Origin: Thetidibacter halocola
GTDB taxonomy: Bacteria > Pseudomonadota > Alphaproteobacteria > Rhodobacterales > Rhodobacteraceae
DNA: 64,000 nucleotides
Direction: 5' to 3'
NCBI RefSeq assembly: GCF_018224955.1
Contig: NZ_JAGTUU010000006.1
Location: 186,001 to 250,000, forward strand
Part shown: in pieces, positions 47,623 to 57,076 of the stretch
Numbering within the stretch: position 1 is the stretch's first letter
How the letters are laid out: each line of letters opens with the position of its first letter
Program-made: the position numbers and the translations under genes
Notes under the pieces: generated by a model
Told to the model about the DNA's origin: nothing
Seen by the model: the letters and a program-made list of their open reading frames with translations, nothing else
Database searches by the model: none

Positions 47623-48651
47623 TTAACTGCCGCGCACCGTGTCGATCATCAGCTGCACGTTCTCGGGATCCGCATCCGGCGTGATTCCATGGCCCAGGTT
47701 GAAGATGTGCGGCCCCTGGCTGAACGCCTCGACGATGCGCATCGTCTCGGCCACCAGTTCGTCGCCCCCCGTCACCATGTGATGCGAAGCGAGGTTGCCC
47801 TGCACGCAGCCGCCCACCTGCACGTTCTCGGCCGCCCATTCCGGTGTCACGCTGTCGTCGAGCGCCACGCAGTCTGCCCCGGTCGCCTTGTGGAAACCGA
47901 TATACTTGTCGCCCGCCTGGCGCGGAAAGGCGATGACCGGCAGGCCGGGAAAGCGCGATTTCAGCTCGCCCGTGATGATCCGCGCCGGTTCGGTGCAATA
48001 GCGGTCGAAATCCTCGCCCTTCAGCGATCCCGCCCAGCTGTCGAAGATCTTCACCACCTCGGCCCCGGCCTTCACCTGTTCCGACAGGTAGTCGATGGTC
48101 GACTCGGTCAGCCGGTCGATGAGCTTCTCGAACAGGGCGCGGTTCTCGGCCTTGAGCGCATGTGCCGGCCCCTGGTCTTTCGTCCCCTGGCCCGCGATCA
48201 TGTAGGTCGCCACGGTCCAGGGCGCGCCCGCGAAACCGATCAGCGTCGTCTCCTCGGGCAATTCCCGGCGCAGGATGCGCACCGTCTCGTAGACCGGGTT
48301 CAGCGTGTCGTGGATCATCGCGCCCCGGCCCAGCTTTTCGAACTCGGCATCGGTGGTCACGGTCGACATCCGCGGTCCCTCGCCGGTGACGAACCACAGG
48401 TCCACGCCCAGCGCCTGCGGCAGCAGCAGGATGTCCGCAAACAGGATCGCCGCGTCGAAGCCATAGCGCCGGATCGGCTGCAGCGTCACCTCGGCGGCCA
48501 GTTCGCTGTTGTAGCAGAGCGACAGGAAGTCCCCCGCCTGCGCGCGCGTTTCCCGGTATTCCGGCAGGTAGCGCCCCGCCTGCCGCATCATCCAGATCGG
48601 GGGCGTGGGCAGCACTTCGCCCGCCAGCGCGCGCAGAATGGTCTTGGTCAT
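47623..48651 (-). CDS. hemE: uroporphyrinogen III decarboxylase
   Basis: 342-aa cytosolic enzyme converting uroporphyrinogen III to coproporphyrinogen III. Signature regions are [17 protein letters not shown], where the Arg pair binds propionates, the Asp in [12 protein letters not shown], and [16 protein letters not shown] 48651. It is divergent from hemC with a 102-nt gap, an arrangement known from Rhodobacter. Confidence 0.97.
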   Translation of the reverse strand: MTKTILRALAGEVLPTPPIWMMRQAGRYLPEYRETRAQAGDFLSLCYNSELAAEVTLQPIRRYGFDAAILFADILLLPQALGVDLWFVTGEGPRMSTVTTDAEFEKLGRGAMIHDTLNPVYETVRILRRELPEETTLIGFAGAPWTVATYMIAGQGTKDQGPAHALKAENRALFEKLIDRLTESTIDYLSEQVKAGAEVVKIFDSWAGSLKGEDFDRYCTEPARIITGELKSRFPGLPVIAFPRQAGDKYIGFHKATGADCVALDDSVTPEWAAENVQVGGCVQGNLASHHMVTGGDELVAETMRIVEAFSQGPHIFNLGHGITPDADPENVQLMIDTVRGS

Positions 48652-48753
48652 GAGGTCTCCTCGAATCTTGGTCGCGCCCTGCGAGGCCGCGTGTCGCACC
48701 ATCTCTATACGGCGGGCATTGTCAGGACAAGTTGACAGGTCTAAACCGATGAC

Positions 48754-49713
48754 ATGATGAAGGATCTTCCCTCCCCCGACTCGCCCCTGCGCATCGGCAC
48801 GCGCGGTTCGCCGCTGGCGCTGGCCCAGGCCCATGAGACCCGCGCGCGCCTGATGGCCGCCTTCGACCTGCCCGAGGCCGTGTTCGAGATCGTGGTGATC
48901 AAGACCACGGGCGACGACCGCGCCCTGATCGACGCCGACCGCCCGTTGAAAGAGATCGGCAACAAGGGCCTGTTCACGAAAGAGATCGAAGAGGCGATGC
49001 TCGATGACCGCATCGACATCGCCGTGCACTCGATGAAGGACATGCCCACGGTCCAGCCGCATGGCCTGATGCTCGACTGCTTCCTGCCGCGCGAGGACGT
49101 GCGCGACGCCTTCATCAGCCCGGGCTGCGCCTCTATCCACGACCTGCCGCAGGGCGCGACCGTGGGATCGTCGTCCTTGCGCCGCCGCGCGCAACTGCTG
49201 AACCGCCGCCCCGACCTGCGGGTCGTCGAGTTCCGCGGCAACCTCCAGACCCGGCTGAAAAAGCTGTCCGAGGGCGTGGCCCAGGCCACGTTCCTCGCCA
49301 TGGCGGGGCTGAACCGCCTGAACATGACCGAGGTGCCGCGCACCGCCATCGATACGGCCGACATGCTGCCCGCCATCGCGCAGGGCGCCATCGGCATCGA
49401 GCGCCGCAGCGACGACACCCGCATGGGCGCGATGCTGGCCGCGATCCACGACACGCCCACCGGCCAGCGCCTCGCCGCCGAACGCGCCTTCCTCGCCGAA
49501 CTCGACGGGTCCTGCGAGACGCCCATCGCCGGCCTCGCCACGCTGGAAGGCGCGACGCTGCACCTGCGCGGAGAGGTCCTGCGCCCCGACGGCTCGGAAT
49601 CCCACGCAGACGAGATCAGTGGCCCCGTGGCGGAGGGCGCAAGCCTTGGCCGACAGCTGGCACGCCAATTGCTCGACAGGGCCGGCCCCGGCTTCTTCGA
49701 CTGGCACGGCTGA
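48754..49713 (+). CDS. hemC: hydroxymethylbilane synthase (porphobilinogen deaminase)
   Basis: 319-aa enzyme polymerising four porphobilinogens. The N-terminus [15 protein letters not shown], the catalytic Asp region [13 protein letters not shown], and the cofactor-bearing Cys254 in [11 protein letters not shown] are all present. Two consecutive ATG codons (48754, 48757) could start it. Repeat copy 3 lies 12 nt after the stop. Confidence 0.97.
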   Translation: MMKDLPSPDSPLRIGTRGSPLALAQAHETRARLMAAFDLPEAVFEIVVIKTTGDDRALIDADRPLKEIGNKGLFTKEIEEAMLDDRIDIAVHSMKDMPTVQPHGLMLDCFLPREDVRDAFISPGCASIHDLPQGATVGSSSLRRRAQLLNRRPDLRVVEFRGNLQTRLKKLSEGVAQATFLAMAGLNRLNMTEVPRTAIDTADMLPAIAQGAIGIERRSDDTRMGAMLAAIHDTPTGQRLAAERAFLAELDGSCETPIAGLATLEGATLHLRGEVLRPDGSESHADEISGPVAEGASLGRQLARQLLDRAGPGFFDWHG

Positions 49714-49724
49714 CGAAGCCGTCG

Positions 49725-49780
49725 TTTCTTCTGGCCGAAAATATCCCGGAGGAGTCGCGAAGCTACGGGGGCAGAGCCCC
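49725..49780 (+). repeat. dispersed intergenic repeat, copy 3
   Basis: TTTCTTCTGGCCGAAAATAT followed by CCCGGAGGAGTCGCGA and the hairpin GGGGC-AGA-GCCCC ending at 49780. The hairpin faces the stop of the quinone oxidoreductase at 49843, 63 nt away. The repeat begins 12 nt after hemC. Confidence 0.85.
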
Positions 49781-49842
49781 AATCGCGGGACGGCGGGCGG
49801 GGCGATGTGCCCCGCGAGCGGGGCACGAGCGCCGGTCCGTCG

Positions 49843-50829
49843 TCAGCCGACGGTGATGACCGTCTGGCCGGTCGTCTGGCGCCCTTCCAGTGCCCGGTGC
49901 GCATCGGCAACCTGCGCCAGCGGGAACCGCTGCTCGATGGTGATCTCGACCGCGCCGGACACCACCTTCTCGAACAGATGCGCCGCCATCGCCTGACAGG
50001 TCGCGTGATCCGCGATATGCGTGAAAAGCGTTGGCCGGGTGATCTTGAGCGAGCCCTTGGGACCCAGCGCGCCGATATTGAACGGCGGCACCGGCCCCGA
50101 GGCATTGCCGAACGAGATCATCATGCCCAGCGGCCGCAGGCAATCGAGCGAGCCGTCGAACGTGTCCTTGCCAACCGCGTCCATCACCACGTGCACGCCC
50201 TTGCCGCCGGTCAGTTCGCGCACCGTCGAAACCCAGTCCGCATTGCGATAGTTGATACAGAACTCGGCGCCATGCTCAAGCGCCAGCTGGCACTTCTCAT
50301 CCGTGCCGGCGGTGCCGATCAGGCGGATGCCCTCGGACTTCGCCCATTGGCAGGCCAGCAGGCCGACGCCCCCTGCGGCGGCATGGAACAGCACGAAGTC
50401 GCCCTTGGCGATGGGCGTCGTGCGATGGAACAGGTATTCCACCGTCATGCCCTTCAGCATCATCGCCGCGCCCTGCTCAAAGCTGATCGCATCCGGCAGC
50501 GGGCAGACCTGCGCCGCGGGCATCACCCGCGCCTCGCAATAGGCGCCCGGCGGCATCGAGGCATAGGCGGCGCGGTCGCCCACCTTGAGATGCGTCACGC
50601 CCTCGCCCACGGCCTCGACCACGCCGGCGCCTTCCATGCCCATCGCATGGGGCAGCTGCATCGGGTAAAGCCCGCTGCGCTGGTAGACATCGATGAAGTT
50701 CAGCCCGCAGGCGTGGTGCCGGATGCGGATCTGGCCCGGTCCGGGCTCGCCCACCTCGCGGTCGACCAGCTTGAACTTTTCCGCCCCGCCGTGTTCCTCG
50801 ATGATAATCGTCTTGACCATTGCCGTCAT
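49843..50829 (-). CDS. NADPH:quinone oxidoreductase, zeta-crystallin/QOR type
   Basis: 328-aa zinc-free MDR enzyme. The N-terminal GroES-like domain has ACGLNFIDVYQRSGLYP. The NADPH site is FHAAAGGVGLLACQWAK. Family members reduce quinones with NADPH. The start is taken at ATG 50829 (MTAMVKTII); ATG 50820 is also possible. A second, only distantly similar MDR enzyme lies at 51908, with a DUF2189 gene between. Confidence 0.9.
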   Translation of the reverse strand: MTAMVKTIIIEEHGGAEKFKLVDREVGEPGPGQIRIRHHACGLNFIDVYQRSGLYPMQLPHAMGMEGAGVVEAVGEGVTHLKVGDRAAYASMPPGAYCEARVMPAAQVCPLPDAISFEQGAAMMLKGMTVEYLFHRTTPIAKGDFVLFHAAAGGVGLLACQWAKSEGIRLIGTAGTDEKCQLALEHGAEFCINYRNADWVSTVRELTGGKGVHVVMDAVGKDTFDGSLDCLRPLGMMISFGNASGPVPPFNIGALGPKGSLKITRPTLFTHIADHATCQAMAAHLFEKVVSGAVEITIEQRFPLAQVADAHRALEGRQTTGQTVITVG

Positions 50830-51019
50830 GTCGCGTGCTCCCCTGTTTCCCGGGCATGGCATCCGCCCGCCCCGCTCGCGCAGGCGTTATAGGGTGCGCC
50901 GCGACAATATGCTACACTGCGAAAACGCGCCGACGTCCGGACGGACCGTCGCGCAAGGCCCCACCGTCCGGCGAGCGGCGCCGAACCGCGCGGCAAGCCG
51001 CGCCCGGACGGAGGCCACC

Positions 51020-51877
51020 ATGCCCAAGACTATCGGAAATCCCCTGAGTTTCACCGCCCGGGTGCTTGGCGCCGCGGGCAACCACCTGGCCCAGACCGCG
51101 CAGGATCTCGGCGGCACCGGCACCGCCGCCCCACCGCAGGTCCGACGCATCACGAATGACGACCTGCGCGCCGCCCTCGCCGCGGGCTGGGACGATTTCA
51201 AGGCCTGCCGCAGCGACGTCATGGCGCTGGTCCTGCTGTATCCGATCATCGGACTCGTGCTGATGGGGATGGGCCTGCGCATGGCGCTGATCCCGCTGCT
51301 GTTCCCGCTGATCGCGGGTTTCGCGCTGCTGGGGCCGGTGGCGGCCGTGGGTCTCTACGAGATCAGCCGCCGCCGCGAAGCCGGCGCGGAACCGCGCTGG
51401 ACGGACGCCTTCGGCGTGATCGGCCAGCCATCCTTTGGCGGTATCCTGCTGCTCGGCATCTACCTCGTGGCTCTGTTCTTGGCGTGGATGCTGGTGGCGG
51501 CAGAGATCTATGGCCTCACCCTTGGACCGGGAGCGCCCGCCTCGACCACCGCCTTCGTCACAGCGGCGCTGACCACCGGCGCGGGCTGGACGATGATCAT
51601 CTTGGGCTGCGCGGTGGGCGGCCTCTTTGCGCTCGCGGTACTGGCGGTCTCGGTCGTGTCCTTTCCATTGCTGCTCGACCGCCCGGTGGGCGTGCCGGTG
51701 GCCGTCGCCACCTCGATCGCTGTCTTCCGTGCCAATCCCGGCCCGGTGCTGACATGGGGCGCCATCGTCGCCGGCGGCCTCGTTCTGGGCGCGCTGCCGA
51801 TGCTGCTGGGACTGGTCTTTGTCCTGCCGGTTCTGGGCCACGCCACCTGGCACCTCTATCGCCGCGCCGTCGAATAA
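51020..51877 (+). CDS. DUF2189 membrane protein
   Basis: 285-aa polytopic protein with about six helices. After a soluble N-terminus comes the DUF2189 signature LRAALAAGWDDFKACRSDVM, then ALLGPVAAVGLYEISRRREAG, and paired helices to the C-terminus. Function unknown. GGAGG lies before ATG 51020. It is convergent with the PIG3-type gene and divergent from the QOR gene. Confidence 0.8.
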   Translation: MPKTIGNPLSFTARVLGAAGNHLAQTAQDLGGTGTAAPPQVRRITNDDLRAALAAGWDDFKACRSDVMALVLLYPIIGLVLMGMGLRMALIPLLFPLIAGFALLGPVAAVGLYEISRRREAGAEPRWTDAFGVIGQPSFGGILLLGIYLVALFLAWMLVAAEIYGLTLGPGAPASTTAFVTAALTTGAGWTMIILGCAVGGLFALAVLAVSVVSFPLLLDRPVGVPVAVATSIAVFRANPGPVLTWGAIVAGGLVLGALPMLLGLVFVLPVLGHATWHLYRRAVE

Positions 51878-51907
51878 GGCGCGGCAAAGCGCAAGAGAAA
51901 GTGGCCG

Positions 51908-52891
51908 TCAGGCCACTTTCAGGACAATCTTGCCGATATGGCCCGAGCTTTCCATGCGCGCATGGGCGTCCGCTGCCTGATCCATCGGGAATTCGGAATC
52001 CATCACCGGCGCCACCGTGCCCGCTTCCAGCAAGGGCCAGACATGGGTGCGCAAAGCATCGGCGATCCGCGCCTTGGCAAGGTCGGATTGCGGGCGCAGC
52101 GTGCTGCCTGTAATCGTCAGCCGCCGCATCATCACCTGGGCAAAGTTCAGCTCGACCTTCGGCCCTTGCAGAAAGGCGATCTGAACCAGCCGCCCGTCAT
52201 CGGCCAGCGCGTTCACGTTGCGCGGCAGGTAGTCGCCGCCCACCATGTCAAGGATCAGGTTGGCGCCGCCCTCGGCGCGCACCACATCGACGAAATCCTC
52301 GTCGCGATAGTTGACCGCCCGTTCAGCCCCCAGCCGGGTGCAGGCGGCGCATTTGTCAACCGATCCTGCGGTGGCAAAGACCCGTGCGCCGAAATGGCTG
52401 GCCAGCTGGATCGCGGTCGTGCCGATGCCGGAACTGCCACCATGCACGAGGAAGCGTTCACCCGCCTTCAGGCCGCCCCGCATGAAGACATTGGTCCAGA
52501 CGGTGAAGAAGGTCTCGGGCAGGCAGGCGGCCTCCTTCAGGCCCATGCCCGCAGGCACCGGCAGGCAATGCGCGGCGGCGGTGACCACCTGTTCGGCATA
52601 GCCGCCACCAGGGACAAGGGCGCAGACCGCATCGCCGACGCGGGGCCAGTCGACACCCGCGCCGACAGCCGCCACCTCGCCCGACACTTCCAGCCCTGGC
52701 AGGTCCGAGGCGCCGGCGGGCGGCGCGTAGTTCCCGGCCCGTTGCAGCGCGTCTGGCCGGTTGACGCCGGCAAAGGCAACGCGGATCAGCACCTGGCCGT
52801 GGCCCGGTTGCGGCACTGGCCGCGTGGTCGGTTTCAGCACCTCGGGCCCGCCGGGTCGTGTAATCTCGATCGCGCGCATCATCTGGATCAT
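51908..52891 (-). CDS. NAD(P)H quinone oxidoreductase, PIG3 family
   Basis: 327-aa MDR enzyme. N-terminal AFAGVNRPDALQRAGNYAPP and LPGLEVSGEVAAVG are characteristic of the TP53I3/PIG3 quinone reductases. The NADPH site is VHGGSSGIGTTAIQLA. The start could be ATG 52891 or ATG 52879 (MRAIEITRPGG), since the first four residues are unconserved. Cytosolic quinone or alkenal reduction is inferred from the family. Confidence 0.88.
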   Translation of the reverse strand: MIQMMRAIEITRPGGPEVLKPTTRPVPQPGHGQVLIRVAFAGVNRPDALQRAGNYAPPAGASDLPGLEVSGEVAAVGAGVDWPRVGDAVCALVPGGGYAEQVVTAAAHCLPVPAGMGLKEAACLPETFFTVWTNVFMRGGLKAGERFLVHGGSSGIGTTAIQLASHFGARVFATAGSVDKCAACTRLGAERAVNYRDEDFVDVVRAEGGANLILDMVGGDYLPRNVNALADDGRLVQIAFLQGPKVELNFAQVMMRRLTITGSTLRPQSDLAKARIADALRTHVWPLLEAGTVAPVMDSEFPMDQAADAHARMESSGHIGKIVLKVA

Positions 52892-52995
52892 CTCTGCTCT
52901 CCTGTTCGCGGCGCAGACTGGCGCAATCCGCGGCCGGGCTCAATGGCCCGGCGGCTGACGGGATGCGAAGGCCACCCGCCTGCGGAAAAAGCGTG

Positions 52996-53679
52996 TCAGC
53001 GGGTGCTGCCGGGAATGTCCTCGGGCCGTTCCGGCGCACGGATGCGCGACAGGATCGCGTTCGGCCCGGCCATCAGGCCGCTGAGGAACCTGTTGCCCCG
53101 CGCCGCCGCCTTGGCCTGTTCGATCCGCATCACGTCATCGATCCGCCGGTCGAGGAAGGCCCAGGTGGCCTGGTGATCAAGCGAGTCGTCGCCCAGCCAA
53201 TAAAGCACGGTGGCCGAGTAGACCCCGGACAGCGTGGCGCGCTTTGTATACCAGTTCACATCGCGCGAGGTGTCGCCCAGCGCGGTCCAGATCGCGTCGG
53301 CCGTGCCCCAGATCAGCTTGGCCCCGTCCGCCGCGTGCATCGGCAGCGCAAAGAGCGTCGTGCCACGCCGCACCGCCTCGCGGTCGTCGGCGGCCTCGAT
53401 CCGGGCGCGGATGGCAAAGGCCACCTTGTCGCGATAGCGCATGCCGGACAGGTCGGTTTCCGCCAGCCGCCTGACCATCAATGCGTCACCGCGCCGGTGA
53501 TAGGCGATGGCGAGGTCCAGCGCGCCGCGCGGGAACAACGCGCGGGCCACCACCGGGTCGACCTCGGCATCCTGCACGGCCGCGCGAAAGCTGGTTTCCG
53601 ACCAGCCGTCGAAGGCCACATGCATCAGCGTGGCATCCAGCAGTCGGTCCTTGATCGCGTCGCTCATCGGGGTCTCCAT
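52996..53679 (-). CDS. coq9: COQ9-family ubiquinone biosynthesis protein
   Basis: 227-aa protein with the TetR-like N-terminal half (LLDATLMHVAFDGWSETSFRAA) and the COQ9 C-terminal domain (NWYTKRATLSGVYSATVLYWLGDDS). COQ9 binds lipid and presents ubiquinone intermediates to COQ7-type hydroxylases. The start may be at ATG 53679 or 53667 (MSDAIKDRL). It is divergent from rpsU, an arrangement frequent in this order. Confidence 0.9.
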   Translation of the reverse strand: METPMSDAIKDRLLDATLMHVAFDGWSETSFRAAVQDAEVDPVVARALFPRGALDLAIAYHRRGDALMVRRLAETDLSGMRYRDKVAFAIRARIEAADDREAVRRGTTLFALPMHAADGAKLIWGTADAIWTALGDTSRDVNWYTKRATLSGVYSATVLYWLGDDSLDHQATWAFLDRRIDDVMRIEQAKAAARGNRFLSGLMAGPNAILSRIRAPERPEDIPGSTR

Positions 53680-53692
53680 CCTCGTTGCCTCA

Positions 53693-53709
53693 CCCTAGAC
53701 AAACTAGGG
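53693..53709. promoter_or_regulatory. palindrome in coq9/rpsU divergent promoter
   Basis: CCCTAG-ACAAA-CTAGGG, perfect 6-bp arms. Its TAGACA, with CTAGAC 16 nt later at 53718-53723, could form a sigma-70-type promoter for rpsU. Weak evidence. Confidence 0.35.
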
Positions 53710-53777
53710 GGCCTGTGCTAGACGGCCACCTCCTGCAAATCCTTGCAACTCCAGACTAGAAAGGTGGTGAAAACCAC

Positions 53778-53984
53778 ATGCAGGTCAGTGTTCGCGACAA
53801 CAATGTCGATCAGGCGCTTCGCGCTCTGAAGAAAAAGCTCCAGCGCGAGGGCGTGTTCCGTGAAATGAAGCTCAAGCAGCATTTCGAGAAGCCGTCCGAG
53901 AAGAAGGCCCGCGAGAAGGCAGAGGCGATTCGCCGTGCCCGTAAGCTTGCGCGCAAGAAAGCCCAACGCGAAGGGCTGCTGTAA
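53778..53984 (+). CDS. rpsU: 30S ribosomal protein S21
   Basis: 68-aa basic ribosomal protein. [20 protein letters not shown] and the Lys/Arg-rich C-terminus ([12 protein letters not shown]) match bacterial S21. AAAGGTGGTG precedes ATG 53778. A clear intrinsic terminator follows 28 nt after the stop, so the gene is monocistronic. Confidence 0.98.
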   Translation: MQVSVRDNNVDQALRALKKKLQREGVFREMKLKQHFEKPSEKKAREKAEAIRRARKLARKKAQREGLL

Positions 53985-54012
53985 GCGTTTTCCGATCCTG
54001 GAAACGGATGAG

Positions 54013-54047
54013 ACCCCCGGGGCGCGGATGCCTTCCGGGGGTTTTTT
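54013..54047 (+). terminator. rpsU intrinsic terminator
   Basis: ACCCCCGG (54013-54020) pairs with CCGGGGGT (54035-54042) around a 14-nt loop, followed by a T run to 54047. Classical rho-independent terminator. Confidence 0.93.
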
Positions 54048-54112
54048 CTTGTCGTGACGGGTTGGCCGGGCGCGGCGATCTTCAGGACGGGGTGCCCCCG
54101 CCCTGAAACGGA

Positions 54113-55627
54113 TCAGCTGGGCCCGATCATGAAGCAGGACACCTGCCGTGCCTGAAGCCTGCGGCAGGCCAGTTCCGCCATGTCCCGCGTCAGACCCATG
54201 AAATTGGCGTCGAACCCCTTGGCGCCCTTCGTGACCTTGCGCAGCGCGCCGTCCAGCGTGGCGGTTTCCGACAGCGCCGTTTTCAACAACACCTTCTCGG
54301 CGGCAAAGCGGCTGGGATAGCGGCCCACGTTGATGCCCCATTGCCGACCGCCCGAGGTCGAGATGCGCGTGACCACCTCGGCCTCGCGCGCGGGCGTGGC
54401 CGTGTCGCGCAATTCGGCGGCGGCAAGGACCACCTGCTGCGGGCGCTGCACCGGCTTGACGGATTGCTCGGGCGCGATGGTCGTCGGCTCTGCCGCGGCT
54501 GTCACCGTCTCGGGTGCAGCCGCGACCACTTCTGGCGGGGCGGGCGGCTTGGGCGCTGCGGCCACCACCTGAACCTGTTCGAGGACCGCGTTGATGTCGT
54601 CCTTCACGCCCGCCACCAGAGGCGCCACGTCGGGCACCGGGCGGGCGACCGGGCGCAGGCTGCGCGTGACGGCGGCGCGCGCCACGCGGATGGATTTCGC
54701 CCGCGTGCCCGGCTGCGGGTTCACGCTCTGCACCACGATCACGTCCGCGTCGCTGCCCCGGCCCATGTAGGGCGGCCTGCCCGGCTTGCGCAGGGCGACC
54801 TGTGCGGGGGCGCGGCGAAAGCCGACATCCATCAACTCGGCCACCTTGGCGTTGCGCGCCACGGTGGACCGGCCGCCGAAGACGGTGGTGATGATGCGTT
54901 CCGAGCCGCGCTCTGCCGAGGCGACAAGGTTGAATCCCGCCGCGCGGGTGTAGCCGGTCTTGATTCCGTCGGCGCCGCGATAGGCGTCGAGAAAACGGCT
55001 ATTGGTGTTGTTCACCGTCTTCATCCCCGCATCCGCCGAACGCCGCGAGAAGATGTTGTAATATTCCGGGTAATCATACAGCACGTGCCGCCCGAGGATC
55101 GTCATGTCGCGGGCGGTCGACAGGTGCCCCTCTTCGGTCAACCCATGCGCGTTGCGAAAGGTGCTGCGGGTCATGCCCAGCGCCTTGGCGGTGCGGTTCA
55201 TCCGGCGGGCAAAGGCGGCCTCGGACCCGGCGACGGCCTCGCCGATGGCGGTGGCGGCATCGTTGGCCGATTTCACCGCCGCGGCGCGGATCAGGTAGCG
55301 CAGCTTGATCCGCTGCCCTTCGCGCAGTCCCAGCTTGGACGGCGGTTCGGACGCGGCATTGCGCGAGATCGTGATCTCGGTATCCAGCGACAACTCGCCG
55401 TTCTCGACCGCCTCGAAGGCGATGTAGAGGGTCATCATCTTGGTCAGCGAGGCTGGATGCAACCGCGTGTCCGCGTTTTCCGCCAGGATGACCTCGCCCG
55501 AGCGCGCATCCATCACGATCGCCGCATAGGGTGCGGCGCGCGCGCTGAGCGGCACGAGAAGAATCAACCAAACCAATGTTATGAAATACAGGCCCATTCG
55601 GGCCGCATGCCTGCGCCGTCCCGTCAC
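54113..55627 (-). CDS. D-alanyl-D-alanine carboxypeptidase with SPOR domain
   Basis: 504-aa DacF/PBP5-type enzyme that trims pentapeptide stems. A signal peptide covers about residues 1-31 (ends SARAAP). The active-site motifs are SLTK with Ser60, SAN at 120-122 and KTG at 223-225. A Pro/Ala-rich linker leads to a C-terminal SPOR domain (about 425-504, GINVGRYPSRFAAEKVL) that would bind denuded septal glycan. Upstream are a CtrA-like box and phased TGTGGC hexamers. Confidence 0.94.
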   Translation of the reverse strand: MTGRRRHAARMGLYFITLVWLILLVPLSARAAPYAAIVMDARSGEVILAENADTRLHPASLTKMMTLYIAFEAVENGELSLDTEITISRNAASEPPSKLGLREGQRIKLRYLIRAAAVKSANDAATAIGEAVAGSEAAFARRMNRTAKALGMTRSTFRNAHGLTEEGHLSTARDMTILGRHVLYDYPEYYNIFSRRSADAGMKTVNNTNSRFLDAYRGADGIKTGYTRAAGFNLVASAERGSERIITTVFGGRSTVARNAKVAELMDVGFRRAPAQVALRKPGRPPYMGRGSDADVIVVQSVNPQPGTRAKSIRVARAAVTRSLRPVARPVPDVAPLVAGVKDDINAVLEQVQVVAAAPKPPAPPEVVAAAPETVTAAAEPTTIAPEQSVKPVQRPQQVVLAAAELRDTATPAREAEVVTRISTSGGRQWGINVGRYPSRFAAEKVLLKTALSETATLDGALRKVTKGAKGFDANFMGLTRDMAELACRRLQARQVSCFMIGPS

Positions 55628-55708
55628 GATTTCCGCCTCATCTGCCTCGGCCCCCGGGTTTTCCCGGTGGGATTTTTACTGCCTGCACGCATTCAAAGCG
55701 CATCTTGG

Positions 55709-55723
55709 TTAAGCAAAGCCTAA
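55709..55723 (-). promoter_or_regulatory. CtrA-like box upstream of the D,D-carboxypeptidase
   Basis: On the + strand reads TTAA-GCAAAGC-CTAA, one mismatch from TTAA-N7-TTAA. It begins 82 nt upstream of the carboxypeptidase start (55627). CtrA control of a septal peptidoglycan enzyme is plausible but not shown. Confidence 0.35.
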
Positions 55724-55835
55724 CACGCGTCGCCGCGTCCGTGAAGATATCAATGCGTTGATTCTTCGCCGTTTTGTTAGACAGTGCCGGGCAACATCTT
55801 GCGCATGGGCCAGCGCCGGGCGCAAGACCGGCGAT

Positions 55836-55873
55836 TGTGGCGGGACTGTGGCAGAGTGTGGCGAAATTGTGGC
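55836..55873. repeat. four helically phased TGTGGC hexamers
   Basis: TGTGGC begins at 55836, 55847, 55857 and 55868, i.e. at 11-, 10- and 11-bp spacing. On the minus strand this is GCCACA repeated on one face of the helix, about 210-245 nt upstream of the carboxypeptidase start and just beyond the stop of the HAD gene. It looks like a multi-site array for one DNA-binding protein. Confidence 0.55.
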
Positions 55874-55907
55874 GACGCAGGGCGATGCAATCGCCCCGTC
55901 ATTTGAC

Positions 55908-56606
55908 TCACTCCAGCCCGGCGACCAGGGCCGGCAAGGCGCCCAGGTCGGGGAGGGCGCGATAGCGCGGATGCTCGGGCGGTTCCGCATGTTCCAGGTC
56001 CCAGGCCAGGTCATGTGGCACGAAGACGCCCCAGCCACCCGCCTCGATCGCCGGGCGCACGTCGGATTTCATCGAATTGCCCACCATCATCGCCGCCCCG
56101 GCCCCGCCGGGACAGGCGCCGAAGATCCGCGCATAGGTGTCCGGCCGCTTGTCCGAGACGATCTCGACCCCATCGAACAGATCGCCCAGGCCCGATTGCG
56201 CCAGTTTGCGCTCCTGGTGCAGCAGGTCGCCCTTGGTGATGAGAAGAACGCGATACGTGCCCGCCACCGCCTCGACCGCCTCGCGCGCATGCGGCAACAA
56301 CTCGATCGGATGGGCCAGCATTTCGCGCCCGGCCTCCAGCAGGGCGCCGATGACGGTCGCGGGCACGCGCCCCTCCGTCACCTCGATGGCGGTCTCGATC
56401 ATCGACAGGGTGAACCCCTTCACCCCGAAACCGTACTGCCCGATATTGCGCCGCTCGGCCGCGATCTGGCGCTCGGCCAGGTGGTCGGGCGGGGCGTGAT
56501 CGGCCAGCAATTCGGCGAATCGCTCTTGCGTCAGGGCAAAGAACCGCTCGTTGTGCCAGAGCGTGTCGTCGGCATCGAACCCGATTGTTTGCAATCTGCG
56601 CGGCAC
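55908..56606 (-). CDS. HAD-superfamily hydrolase
   Basis: 232-aa phosphatase-like protein. Motif I is [10 protein letters not shown] (Asp11, Asp13), motif II LLITKGD, motif III around [11 protein letters not shown], motif [15 protein letters not shown]. Substrate unknown. It is divergent from clpS with a 97-nt gap. Confidence 0.87.
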   Translation of the reverse strand: MPRRLQTIGFDADDTLWHNERFFALTQERFAELLADHAPPDHLAERQIAAERRNIGQYGFGVKGFTLSMIETAIEVTEGRVPATVIGALLEAGREMLAHPIELLPHAREAVEAVAGTYRVLLITKGDLLHQERKLAQSGLGDLFDGVEIVSDKRPDTYARIFGACPGGAGAAMMVGNSMKSDVRPAIEAGGWGVFVPHDLAWDLEHAEPPEHPRYRALPDLGALPALVAGLE

Positions 56607-56703
56607 CTTGACCCTCGCGGTATGGCGCCCCTTTTCGTCAGGGCGTGACAGGCTATATAACGTGGCTTATCAAACGGACGCGCGAAAGCCCACGGGAACC
56701 CAC

Positions 56704-57048
56704 ATGATCCGGATCGACACAACGGCCAGCACTGACCGCCCCCGCGACGGCGAAGGCGAGACCGGTGTCGTCGTCCAGACGAAACCCAAGACCAAGCGCC
56801 CGCCGCTCTACAAGGTTCTGCTGCTGAACGACGACTACACGCCGATGGAGTTCGTCGTGCACGTTCTGGAACGGTTCTTCGGCATGAACCACGCGCAGGC
56901 CTTCGAGGTCATGCTGACCGTCCACAAGAAGGGCGTCGCCGTGGTCGGCGTCTTCAGCCACGAGATCGCAGAGACGAAGGTGGGGCAGGTGATGGACTTT
57001 GCCCGCCGGCACCAGCACCCGCTGCAATGCACGATGGAAAAGGAATAG
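56704..57048 (+). CDS. clpS: ATP-dependent Clp protease adaptor ClpS
   Basis: 114-aa N-end-rule adaptor for ClpAP. The core [20 protein letters not shown], with the Asn-Asp pair that holds the substrate amino terminus, and the C-terminal [19 protein letters not shown] are canonical. The 35-residue N-terminal tail is the flexible part that reaches ClpA. The rsmC-like gene begins 28 nt after its stop. Confidence 0.96.
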   Translation: MIRIDTTASTDRPRDGEGETGVVVQTKPKTKRPPLYKVLLLNDDYTPMEFVVHVLERFFGMNHAQAFEVMLTVHKKGVAVVGVFSHEIAETKVGQVMDFARRHQHPLQCTMEKE

Positions 57049-57076
57049 GCGCCTTGCCGCAAGGCCGCCGAGCCCC

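Noticed and set aside
48652-48753. Replication origin next to hemE, as in Caulobacter
   Set aside because: The hemE-hemC gap is only 102 nt, without AT-rich stretches, DnaA boxes or CtrA sites.
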